A DNA stretch of 64,000 bases, taken from contig BSBN01000293.1 in NCBI GenBank assembly GCA_027924645.1, positions 9,200,501 through 9,264,500 of the forward strand. Direction: 5' to 3'. The notes under the pieces are model-generated. The model did no database searches. It saw only the letters and a program-made list of their open reading frames with translations, and was not told where the DNA came from. This document shows positions 1 through 9,726 of the stretch, in pieces (the stretch's first letter is position 1; every line of letters begins with the position of its first letter). The translations under genes were made by a program, and so were the position numbers. The DNA is from Cunninghamia lanceolata (taxonomy: Eukaryota > Streptophyta > Pinopsida > Cupressales > Cupressaceae).

Positions 1-951
1 ATTGTTGTTTATCATTTCTAAACCTTAGTTTCTGATAGCGTTAGGTTTTTTGTTTTTCTTTGTTTTATCTCTGAAATTCACCAATTTTTGAAAATGTAGG
101 TTACTGTGTATGAATCTATTTCAATTGAAGTTAGAAAATTTAGGTTTTTTTTGTTGCTCAACCTGATGTATCAGTGGTAAAAATAGTCACCGATACATGT
201 GTTTTATCTTTGGCCCTACCCTCATGTAGGGGCAACTAAAATTGTCATCCCTACATGAAAATATTGAATATCTACATGACATACAAGAGCAGTAAAGAAC
301 ACCACTTCTAGATGTGTTAAAAGGTTTCAACAGTTACATGCTAGAGTGGTCCAAAATCCTGACTTGACATCTAAGTTTTATTCTTCCAATATGTATGGGC
401 AGGTAAATTAGTCGCTTGTGCACAAAAATGGAACTTGCATTTTACCCTTGTGTAAGGGAAATCAAAATGACCACCCCTAAATCAAAAACATTTTTTCCCC
501 TACATGCAATGGCAATTTCTTTGACCGACCTTGCACCTATGTATTGTATCCTACATGTAGGAGTAGACATTTTGGCCACCCATGTATGTCATCTTAAAAA
601 TTTTCCTAACACTAGAAATTTTTGCCAAATGATACCTATAGCCCACTTTTGCCTATTTTATCGACTTGCATTCTCTCTAGTCCTTTCAAGCATGATCCCA
701 TGTTCATGTTCATCAGTTCACAGTAACCCTAATTTTCCTATCTTTCCCCTAACTATGAGACCATGAACTTTTATAGTTTCATCAAGCATTTGAGATCAAA
801 ACCATTTCTAGTTTTCTTCTCAAAGCTGATGTCAGAGCTGTCTCCATCAAAGGCCAAGATCATGAAGTCTAAGTACTAACATTTTTTCCCTGTTACTTCA
901 TTACAATCCAATGTGGATGAGATTAGAGACACATAGATAGGGCATGTAGAC
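1..951. other. AT-rich noncoding stretch upstream of the accessory frame
   Basis: No convincing coding frame is visible; the 116-codon open frame at 416-766 has no recognisable domain and overlaps the short inverted-repeat units described separately. Because it precedes the accessory frame that starts at 952, it may be the spacer between an integrase frame lying outside the window and that accessory frame. This is inference from the order seen in the gypsy element at the other end of the window. Confidence 0.5.
220..588. repeat. Three degenerate inverted-repeat units built on CTACATGTAGGG
   Basis: Three related units of about 38 bp lie near 220-258, 447-484 and 549-588. The first has a perfect 9-bp inverted repeat, CATGTAGGG against CCCTACATG. 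The third starts with a perfect 14-bp palindrome, TCCTACATGTAGGA, at 549-562. The middle unit is more decayed. Their shared core reads roughly as GTAGGGG, an A-rich spacer, then a TGTCATCCCT-like arm. Confidence 0.5.
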
Positions 952-1734
952 ATGGCCGAGTTTGTGGAAAGGAGAAAGTGGTCTAATCCCCCTCATTACA
1001 TGCGGAAGATTGTTGAGAGCAATATAAACCTAGTAATAGCTTTTCCTTTCGCTTCTCATAGCCCAAAATTTGTTCTCCAAGTGGAAAGCCACTATAATAA
1101 GGATATGAGGACTGTGTTTGATTCTCAAGGGAATGTAATCATGAGATTAGATGCAGAATTTCTTGACAAGATTTTCATGTGTCCACCTATAGTAAATGTT
1201 GGGGAAATTAATTTTACGAAAGGTCAGAAGGATTTTGAGATTGATGTGGAAACTGCAAAGAAACATATCAATAGTAAGTGGCTGAAGACTGCTAGGAGTA
1301 ATTTGTCTAGATGGCCTAAGGAGCTTCTGAGAAGTGATTTTGTAGAAGAGGTGAGTGATTTGATGACATTACTGAGTAGGATCAAAGGCCTTCCTTATTC
1401 ATCCAAATTTCATTAATGGATGTATACATATATCAGGGTGATTCTTAAGGGACAACCAAAGATCTTCTGGGGAGAGAAGATCAATAATGCTCTACATGAT
1501 CAATTGATCAAGGTTGATACAAATTTTAAGTTTTATATGACTTCATATCTGGTATATGCTGTTGTAAGTATGAGGAATTTTCTAGGTCTAACTCAAATTG
1601 GTGATCAGAGGTTAGTTCTAGTTTTTCAATACTATCCACAAATTACTCTCAAAGGGTATATTCATCATTTCCATAGGGTGAATTATGCCTTCTTTTCAGT
1701 GTTTATGTGTTTATGGGACAATGAGCTTGAGTAG
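952..1734 (+). pseudogene. Accessory retroelement protein, N-terminal part (broken, function unknown)
   Basis: One frame runs from an ATG at 952, is stopped at 1414, and continues after 1420 to 1734, about 260 codons in all. The product looks globular, with mixed charged and aromatic residues and motifs such as LDAEFLDKIFMCPP and KFYMTSYLVYAVVSM. I see no gag zinc knuckle, protease, reverse transcriptase or integrase motif. Large frames of unknown function located downstream of integrase are known from several plant LTR retrotransposon groups, and this could be one. The coiled-coil part at 2165-4255 follows on the same strand. The stops and frame changes make it a pseudogene copy. A host gene remnant is possible but less likely given the LTR-like sequence downstream. 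Confidence 0.5.
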
Positions 1735-2164
1735 AAGAACTGTCAGATGAGGCTTGGGAATTGGTCAATTATTTTAGTTGTTTTTTTCTCCAATTTCCAA
1801 CTTTCACTTATTTAAGAGTTGGATATTATCCTAGATATCCTTACATGCTTCCATGATATCCTAATGATAAGGTTGTTTTGATGAAGTTATGTAGACAATT
1901 GATTGTTGTGCATAATAAATAGATGGAACTGAAGAAGTCAAGAATTAAGCTTTCGTGGAAAGTGGTAGGTACTCAGTGCAATCAACTACTAAGGCTAAGG
2001 TCGTTGAATAAAAAATGCAGCTGATGATGATGAAACAATTCAAGAAAAGATATCACTTTGATTTTTGAAGGGTACAAGACAAGATCAAAAGAAAGGTAGT
2101 TTTTCATGTTCCTATGGTTGAGGATATTTGGGCTGATCTGAGAACCTAGAATGAGATACAAAAG

Positions 2165-4255
2165 TTGGATTACTGCAAGTTACACCTAAGTCAGATAGAG
2201 GAACTAGGATTGGCTAATGTTCCAGAAGGTATGGAAGATGAAGGTGATGTTTTAGATCCCAAGTATAACATCAATAATATTGAAATGTCAGCTCTACCAG
2301 AAATCAAATGGTCGGTGAAAGAAGAAACTTCTATCAGGGAGATATTTCAACCTATACTGGCTAACACTAATATATGATTTCAAAGCAAAGGTCTTAATTT
2401 GAAAGAGTTCCTCACTAAATCAGAGACAGAGATTCAAGAGCAGATCAGAAAGGTAGAAAACAGAACTAAAAATAAAAGTGATGTTCCTTTTTTGTCCAAG
2501 GGGTCCAAACCAAAGATCAAGTTTGTCTCTAAAGGAGGGAAGGCAAAAGAGATTGCAAGAACTTCTACTGTTACAGATTTAGGTGCTAAAGAAACAAATG
2601 TTGATAAAATGGAGGTTGAAGATACTGAGATAGAACAATAAAATGTTGAAGAACTTGATACTACAGGGGGAAATAGGTGAGAAACCTGATGAGGAAGGTA
2701 ATAAAGAACAATAAAAAGAGAAAGATGTGGAACAGGAACAACTTGGTGGCTCATTAAAATCCCCTCAGAAAGATCTTTCACAAGAACTAGAAGTTTCTAC
2801 AGCCTTACCTCATGTTTCCATTTTTGATAATCCTCCAATAGTTTCTAATGTTCCTGCTGTCATTGTATCTTTTGATAATACTCCTTCTGTGAGAACAAGT
2901 TTTATAACTACTTTTTATTCTTCTGGTTCTATCCCTAGCCTATCCTCTCCTTCTTTTGATATTGGAGAACAAACTATTTTGGATCATTTACTTGATGGTT
3001 CAGAGAAAAATTTTGATATAGGTACAATTTTCACTCTCCTACTATTGCTATAATAGGTGTTAATATGGATCATGCTAAGTAGGTAGTTGATTCTTCTTGA
3101 AATGTTAGTACTCCAACACTACCTCCATGGATGTTTGCTTATACTCCCAAAATGAAAAAGCATGCTATCTCAGCAAATGATATTGACATTGAAAAATTGC
3201 TGCCCGTTAAACCAAAAACTTAGAAGAAGAATCCTAAAACCATTTCAAGGCTAATTAATGAAAAAGGAGTTAGGTATGCAGAAATTGCTAAGCCACTGGA
3301 TTATGCTACTATAGATAAATTTGATGTGAATGATTATATTATTTCCAGAGTTGAGTTAGGTAAGCTGACTCATGAAGGTATCAAGTCAGATTTTCAAGCT
3401 ACAACAAGCTCATTTCTTGTAAAATTTGATGAGGTAAAGAAGGAAAAAGAACAATACAAAGCAAAGGCTGAGTAGCTTGCTACTATCCTTCATAAAATAA
3501 TGAAATCATTAGAGATTGTGGAACCAATGGTAGTTACTGCAGAAGACCCTTTGAGTCAAAAGGTTGAGAAAGTTCAAGCCAGAGGGAGAGTAGTTGGTGA
3601 TATTGTGGAATGGTTGTTGGCACAAGGCAGAGTTCTCTTGAAGACCATAGTGGAAAGAAAGGAAAAAATGGCAAAAGGAAAAGCTGAGTTATATAATATT
3701 GTTGATTCGTTATCTCAAGAACTTCAAGATCAAGAAGATAATTTAGATGAATGGATTAAGATAAAGAATTTGATTTCTATTTGTATCATTTCAAACCAAG
3801 AATCTTATCTCAAGACCAAAGAATCTCTGGCTCATCATATCAATGTGATAAAAAGTTTACTTGATGATTTGTGCCAAGTATGAGAAAATATTGATGTTAG
3901 TGATGTTCTACTTTTGCATAGGATAGAGGAACTACCATGCACTCTAACAGGTGAAGATCACAAATTTCTCTCAACGGAGGAGATGATTGATGGTTTTGAG
4001 AAGATGGTTCAGCAGAAGTTTGAAGATGAAGTGCTTATAGTGGTTTCAATGGATAGTCTTTATGATCATCATTCAACCTTTCAAAATCTAAAGGATAATC
4101 TTGAAAAGCATGAGAAGGTGATAAAGGTGGTCAAGGATGCAGTTCTCAGTGCTCGTACCATTTCAGAAAATACAGTTGGGCCTGATGTATATGGGATGGT
4201 AGCAGTGCGAACTATGTACCAAAGTGTTTTGAAAAAGAATGATGGTGGAAGCTAA
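2165..4255 (+). pseudogene. Accessory retroelement protein, charged linker and coiled-coil part (broken)
   Basis: Successive open pieces at 2165-2377, 2399-2641, 2727-3053, 3500-3883 and 3914-4255 are separated by stops and frameshifts and appear to be one old coding region. The first pieces are lysine- and glutamate-rich, the middle piece (2727-3053) is rich in Ser, Pro and Thr, and the last two look helical and coiled-coil-like, with repeated Glu/Lys/Leu patterns such as KAELYNIVDSLSQELQDQED. The order of a globular N-terminus, a disordered linker and a coiled-coil C-terminus is what the sequence suggests. I do not recognise the family. It ends about 90 bp before the LTR-like segment at 4342. 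Confidence 0.5.
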
Positions 4256-4445
4256 ATTTTTTTTATGCCTTAGTTGATTTTGATTTTTGTATATGCAATT
4301 TATAATTTGTTTTGAACATATTCACATGTATTTTTCCAAAATGTAGTTACATATGAGACAAAATAAGTCACAAGTCAAATAGGACTCTTTTGTTGAATAA
4401 GTCAAAGTAGTTATAGATTTCCTATTTTTGATGTAGGCTCCTCCC

Positions 4446-4453
4446 TATAAATA
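4446..4453 (+). promoter_or_regulatory. TATA box in the LTR-like segment
   Basis: TATAAATA lies between the arms of an imperfect inverted repeat (GGCTCCTC before it, GAGGGCC after it). This arrangement is common around the core promoter of plant gypsy LTRs. Transcription would start some 25-35 bp downstream on the + strand if it were active. Confidence 0.45.
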
Positions 4454-4525
4454 AAGAGGGCCTCTTTTGTAATGTTTATCTTTTATCTATTACAAGAAAA
4501 CTCTGGAAAATTGAGAATAAAATCA

Positions 4526-4922
4526 AGACTTTGTGTTTTTTGTGAAAATCAATTATCAAATTTTTATCAATACAAGAAAGCAAGTTCAATTCCAATCTTT
4601 GTCTTGGGATTATTTGTGTTATGATAGCATTGTTCTTATGTCTTTCTATCATAAGCTTCTTTGATAATAATTGAGGTGTGGAGATTATTTCAAGTGATTG
4701 AAGAGCATTCTTAATTTGATTATGATAGACTTTGTGTTATCAAATCATTTGTGAGGATTGTGTTAATGTTTGTGAGAGTACAATAGCTTGAAGACTTTGT
4801 GCTGCAAGTTGTTATATTCAATTTACTTATACCATTTTGGAGAAGAGTGGAGACTTTAGGTTGCATTTAACTTCAAATAGTTCTATTTGCAATTAGTAAG
4901 TGAAGCAATAGAAGACTTTGTG
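4526..4922 (+). repeat. Degenerate repeat with AGACTTTGTG core, about 60-bp spacing
   Basis: The core AGACTTTGTG starts at 4526, 4737, 4792 and 4913, with a variant (AGACTTTAGG) at 4851. The last four are 55-62 bp apart and the first gap is about 211 bp. Each core is usually preceded by GA or GAA. The array lies downstream of the TATA box and so would sit in the transcribed part of the LTR-like segment. Confidence 0.5.
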
Positions 4923-5335
4923 TTTCTATGGTTTTGTGATAGTTAGTAAGTTCTTTAATATTAGTTTCATTGAAGTTATCATTTTGAAGTAGGAACATCT
5001 ATTCTAAAAAAAGAGAATAGGATGAAATGGAATCACCACAAAAATAGTGGTTAGTGTAAATACACTTTGTGAATTGTTGTTTGTAATAGTTAAAGTAACT
5101 AGAGGGAACCTCCCCTTGCTGAGAGGAGAGACTCTGCCTCACCATAGCTATTGCGATATAACCATTTTGTCATTAGTGAGTTAACAACAAAATATTCACC
5201 CAATAGATATAAAACTAGGTGGGATATGATTGTCTCTTGCATTCTCCTTTGAAAAAGTCTTTTACTCTATCCTTTGCAACCCAAGCTTTTTGGAACTTGG
5301 TTGAACTAGTTTAATTAGGGTATATTTCCCAAACA

Positions 5336-5710
5336 GGGTCCTCATAGGAAAATGGACACTCACATGTGTGTTGGACATCCTAACACATAATTTATTCTAT
5401 CTAAAATCATACAAAAAGCTTGAAACTAGAGTACAATAAATTTTTAGTATGAAGCAGAGTTGGGCAATAGAATTTGTCCAGTTGAAGACAACTTTTGCAG
5501 ATATACTTCAGTATATGTAAGTATGTTATGAATATATATTTATGCGGCCAAGTATAGATTATTTTTTTAAATTTTGGTATGTGGATCCTACCCTTTACCA
5601 TTGATGTCAAAGGGGAGTGAGGAGTAGTGAAAAATGTGGAATCTAGCTAAGGGGGAGCTCCGGAAAAGTCTACATAAGAACAAAGCATCAACCAAGGTGG
5701 AGTATGCTAT
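5336..5710 (+). other. Noncoding tail of a copia-type element before its 3' LTR
   Basis: No coding frame with recognisable content is seen. Two polypurine tracts resembling the functional one at 5751 occur at 5607-5619 (TCAAAGGGGAGTG) and 5648-5659 (TAAGGGGGAGCT), which ties at least 5600-5762 to the copia LTR that follows. The boundary with the preceding gypsy-like material is not resolved. Confidence 0.45.
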
Positions 5711-5738
5711 AACACTTAGTCATTTTTCACTAAGTGTT
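5711..5738 (+). other. Perfect 10-bp hairpin just upstream of the polypurine tract
   Basis: AACACTTAGT at 5711-5720 and its exact reverse complement ACTAAGTGTT at 5729-5738 enclose an 8-nt T-rich loop. The hairpin ends 12 bp before the polypurine tract. No equally strong hairpin is seen at this position in the young copia element at 12564-19678. Confidence 0.6.
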
Positions 5739-5750
5739 GCCATCAATGCC

Positions 5751-5762
5751 AAAGGGGGAGAT
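5751..5762 (+). promoter_or_regulatory. Polypurine tract (plus-strand primer) of copia element
   Basis: AAAGGGGGAGAT directly precedes the LTR start TGTTGGC. The same tract, AAAGGGGGAGAT, precedes the 3' LTR of the young copia element on the other strand, so the assignment is supported by comparison within the window. Confidence 0.8.
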
Positions 5763-6864
5763 TGTTGGCAAGAGACACTATGTGGCTTCATGAGTGTTTT
5801 CATTGATGGCAACAAAGTCCATCCCACACATCCATAGGACATGGTATGTCTATACTAGAAGTCAGATTGAAGAGTATTTTGGTCTGGTCTGCAAGAACAG
5901 AGCATACAGCCAGGTCTGACAATCATGTCCGGATCTCTCAGAGGAAGTATCTCAGTAAAGTACGGACTTGGGGAAGTCAAGAGGAGTACCATGACTAATA
6001 AATTCTAGAGATTGAGCCTTTGGTGATGAAAGAGTGTGAAGATATGAACACCTAAGTGTTGGGTTCCTATTTGGTAGAGAAGACTGAGGAAGAACTGATT
6101 GGCAGAGCATCAGACCTTGATCCAGATGAGATATTGATGGTGATCAAGTTTCTTGAGGCATCATTCATGATTAGCTGACATGATTGATGACTTCTATAAG
6201 TATCTCTTTGATATGCATCACTTTGTAAGCAAGGATTCAGCTGATAGACCATAATTTGGGAAAATATTGAGTTTTCTAGATGCCAACTAGAAAGATGATT
6301 GAAATCATTGATGCAGATATATATACCAGATTGATTTCAGTATGAAGGTGTGTGTGGTGTGTGATAGTGTGCAAATAAAAGCAGAGAGTAGCTTGAAAAC
6401 AGCTATACAGGTCTGGTATGTGACAAGACAACAACACCAAAGAAGAGAAAGAATGAAGTGCAGTAGATAAGTATAATGAGCCTAACCGGAACTAAACCTC
6501 AACATATGTAGATGCTTCACATTAGTTCAATCACCTGGTTACTTTCTTTATACCTTGTAGATAGTGAGTCTCTTATAGGCAGTGAGCCTCTTGTGAGCAG
6601 TGTGCTCGGGCAGTGAGCCCTAATTGGCAAGTGCCATTTTGTACTTCTATTCTTTTAACAAAGAATACAATCTTGGGTTAATCACCCCATGGTTTTTCCC
6701 TTAATAGGGTTTTCCACATCAAAATCATTGTGTTATGTGTATTGATTTTATTTCTTCTTTCATGGTTATGCATGCTTATGTGATTTAATGTTGCATTAGT
6801 TGTTAAAGAAGAACATAAAGTTAAAGTAATTAAGATAACTGATTCACCCCCCCTCTCAGTTATC
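5763..6864 (+). repeat. 3' LTR of a Ty1/copia element, lacking its last bases
   Basis: The LTR starts TGTTGGCAAGAG after a polypurine tract. Its second half matches the U5 part of the young copia LTR on the minus strand. Shared parts are a GAGCAGTGTGCTCGGGCAGT block near 6600, the GGTTTTTCCCTTAA and GGGTTTTCCAC blocks near 6690-6720, and the C-rich hairpin at 6834-6864. The first halves differ, so this is a related but distinct family. The expected end (about 17 bp after the hairpin, with CA) is missing, because the sequence passes directly into a minus-strand integrase fragment at about 6865-6872. Confidence 0.8.
6834..6864 (+). promoter_or_regulatory. C-loop hairpin at the end of U5 (stem GATAACTGA)
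   Basis: GATAACTGA at 6834-6842 pairs perfectly with TCAGTTATC at 6856-6864. The loop is TTCACCCCCCCTC. Equivalent hairpins with other stem sequences occur at 12579-12613, 18400-18434 and 9743-9770. Its role is unknown. Confidence 0.65.
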
Positions 6865-6869
6865 AAAAT

Positions 6870-7800
6870 CCTTGAGGCTAAATAATGTCTTTTGATGCCA
6901 TGTTGCTCACAATAGTCTTCAAACTCCCTTGAAGTATATTCTCCACCTTTATTGGACCTCAAGCATTTAATTTTTTTGGTCTGATTCCTTTTCAACCAAC
7001 TTTCTAAAAGTCTTGAATCTTTCAAATGCCTTTGATTTATGTTATAGAAATGTTACCCAAGTTATTCTTGAGTAGTCATCAATGAATAACATGAAATATC
7101 TTTCTCCACCTAGAGCTTTTGTCCTTTTACGACCACACAAGTTTGCATGTACTAACTGCAATGGTCTTGTGGATGAATTCTCTTTTGACTTGAAACTAAT
7201 TTTATTCTATTTTCCATGATTACACTATTTGCATGTGCTTTTGACAGGTTTGGTGATGTGAGGCATGTCTCTAAAATTCTAATTTTTACTAGCCTTGACT
7301 AAACTATCAAAGTTTAGGTGCCCAATTTTTCTATGCCATAACCAACTCTCCTCCACCTATCCCATAAGGCATATTCTTTAATGTCCATCTCTATTTTTAG
7401 TCCCTTTAAGACTGTATACATTACCTTTTGTTCTCATACCTTCTGCCACTATTCTTCCTTATTTTTTCTTTATCTCACAGCCTTGAGCATTAAATAAAAT
7501 GTGTTAACTACTGTAACAAATCTAACTAACACTCAATAGATTGTATTTCTGACCTTCTACATAGTAGACATCATGAATAAGTATTTTTTCATCTAAAGAT
7601 AGAGTTCCCTTGCCTCTGAATTGAATGGAAATATTGACTCCAAATTTGATAGAGCCTCTCATATAGTCTTAATGTTTGGCAAATTTTCTCTTATCACTAG
7701 TCATGTGATTTGAGCATCCACTGTCTATGACCCATAGATCTTTCATTTTAGCATGCAGGGTAGTTTGTAACAACATTGATTTTTCATCCTTCTTGTCTTT
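6870..7800 (-). pseudogene. Copia protease and N-terminal integrase, broken and truncated
   Basis: In minus-strand translation the aspartic protease motif [11 protein letters not shown] is seen near 7690-7730. The GAG-pre-integrase motif SWLWHRKIGHLNFDSLVK is near 7300-7350. An integrase core piece with KIKCLRSNKGGEYTSREF is at about 6900-6975, where the second catalytic Asp appears as Asn (LRSN in place of LRSD). The frame shifts several times. Homology ends with HGIKRHYLASR at about 6872, before the catalytic Glu, and the sequence then enters the plus-strand LTR. Confidence 0.75.
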
Positions 7801-7824
7801 TTCTTTTTCCATTCATACTTTTTT

Positions 7825-8163
7825 TTATTTGTTCTTCTTCTTATCAAAATTTATAAGATTCATATTCTCCATGGGATAAGCATCGCCCTTATTTTCTTGT
7901 TCATCATGATTATGTCTATAATACTTGACTATATGATAAAGATTATTACAATTATAGCATCTTAGATTGTTCAGGATATTAAAACAATTTCTGCTAACAA
8001 AGTTAGATCTTTTTCTAATAACAACCCTATAATCACTAGCTTTATGGCTATATTGATTACAATAAAAACAATTACCATAAAAGTATGAATTGAACATGAA
8101 TAGAATGCTCCTTCTTGCAATAAGTGGTCTTCTAAACCTTATTTCTAACTTTAGTAAAATCAT
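7825..8163 (-). pseudogene. Copia gag C-terminal region with two defective zinc-knuckle-like motifs
   Basis: The 112-codon frame contains CFYCNQYSHKASDY and CYNCNNLYHIVKYY. Both fit a CX2CX4HX4C zinc knuckle except that the last Cys is Tyr in each, as expected from a TGT to TAT change. The region lies between the gag frame and the protease motif. The two motifs may be extra knuckles of gag or a duplication; the copy is dead in any case. Confidence 0.5.
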
Positions 8164-8257
8164 CTATAACAGAACTCTTGATTGGATTGTTGTGATTAGT
8201 TTTTAAAGCATTTTGATTTCTTTCATCAACTTGTTTTTTTGAAGATTACATTTTTTT

Positions 8258-9655
8258 TTATTTTTGGCCTATCTCATACCACAAAGTAGTGATATCTTTG
8301 AACCTCTTTTTCTTACCGAAAAGGTCTTCCAACCTGCTAGTACTATCATATCTTTCTAACTTCTTCCTCAAAGAAATAATTTCTACCTCCAAACTTTGAC
8401 AATCTCTTACCTTGACTTCTAACTCTGTCTTGGTTATTTCTTCAAGTTGTGTTTTCATACTAATAATAGTTGATCTAATTCTTTGATTGTGTTGATCAAT
8501 TTTTTACTATCTTTCAAAGTATAATGTGTTTTTATAGAGGCCTCCTTTTTCAATCTTTTTATTTCTCTTAGGGCACAAATTAGTTTACCTTCAAGGTCAA
8601 CTTCATCAACTTTAGTTTGCTCATCCTTATCAGATTCATTGTCATGTTTATCTCTTTGATCTTCATGTGAAATTACATCAATCATAAATAAGGTCTCTCC
8701 TTCTTCATCAATGGAGTCTTTAGAGTTTCTATAAGTCACATCAGCATCTATGATAAAGAAACCTTTCTTCATTTTGTAAGAACTCTCTCTTCTAAAGCTA
8801 TATTGCTTCTTTTTGCCATGCTTTCCATCATCCTCTAGATCACTTTTAAGTTCACCATAAAGACACTTGGCAGAAATATGTCCTATTTTGCCTCAATTGA
8901 AGCATTTGAAAAGAAGTTTTCCTTTGTATTTCCCTGATCCCATTTTCAACTTTCTAACAAAGTTTGATTCTTTTACATCTATACTTAGACTTTGTTTCCT
9001 TGCACTTCTTCATAGTCTTAAAAGTAGCTTCTCTATTTGTGGGTTCTTCATTGTGTGTTCTCATTTCATAGGAAGTGAATGTACCATGTAACTCATCTAA
9101 AGTGATCTTGTTCAAGTCTCTTGCCTCTTCAACTGCAGACACCTTAGAATCATATCTAGAATGCAACGACTTAAGACCTTTTTTTATTACTACTGAATCT
9201 TTCACCTCCTCACCAAGGCCCCTAATGACATTAATTGTATCATCTACCCTTAGAAGATAATCTACAATATTCTCCTCTTCATTCATTTTTAATCCTTCAA
9301 ATTTTACTCTAAAATTTTGCAACTTGGCTTCTTTAATTTTGACATCACCTTGATAAATACTAACTAATTTGTCCCAAACTTCCTTTGTAATTTTACAATG
9401 CATAACCTTAACTAGGATTTCACTTGTCAATCCACAAATAATGACATTCTTGGCCTTGGAATTGCACTCATAAGCTCTTGTTTCATCTGTAGTAGTAGGT
9501 GGTTGAGAAGGTACAATATATCCATTTTCTACTACTACCCACACATCAAATCCTAAAGAGGATAAGTAAGACTCCATCCTAATACACTGAAAACCAAAAT
9601 TTGTGCCATCAAAGAGAGGTTCTTTAGAAGTAGAAGATCCTTCCTGATTAGACAT
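8258..9655 (-). pseudogene. Copia gag, broken
   Basis: The frame starts at an ATG at 9655 and has the usual copia gag N-terminus (LFDGTNFGFQCIRMESYL, UBN2-like), followed by a helical domain to about 9000. A shift leads to a zinc knuckle near 8870-8910 that contains a stop (KCFN, stop, GKIGHISAKC). A charged, coiled-coil-like C-terminus follows at 8258-8772, itself split by a stop near 8458. Gag would form the cytoplasmic particle that packages the element RNA. Confidence 0.8.
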
Positions 9656-9711
9656 AATATTCCATTACCAAGATCAACTCAAGTATATTAAACTTTTGCA
9701 AGGAACCTGTT

Positions 9712-9724
9712 GCTTTGATACCAA
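9712..9724 (-). promoter_or_regulatory. Primer-binding site (initiator tRNA-Met type)
   Basis: On the minus strand this reads TGGTATCAAAGCA, one base off the common copia site TGGTATCAGAGC. It lies two bases from the LTR, the same spacing as in the young element. Confidence 0.75.
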
Positions 9725-9726
9725 TT

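Larger units (their letters stand above)
4342..5335 (+). repeat. LTR-like segment (possible 3' LTR of the element with the accessory frame)
   Basis: The segment can be framed as TGTAGTTACA ... CCCAAACA. It holds a good TATA box set inside a purine/pyrimidine near-palindrome and a following region with no coding potential, as expected of U3-R-U5. It lies directly after the accessory frame. I found no convincing target-site duplication, and no second copy of this LTR is in the window, so both ends are uncertain by tens of bases. Confidence 0.4.

Noticed and set aside
220..588. CRISPR-like array
   Set aside because: Repeats are degenerate, spacers irregular, only three units, and the context is a plant nuclear genome.
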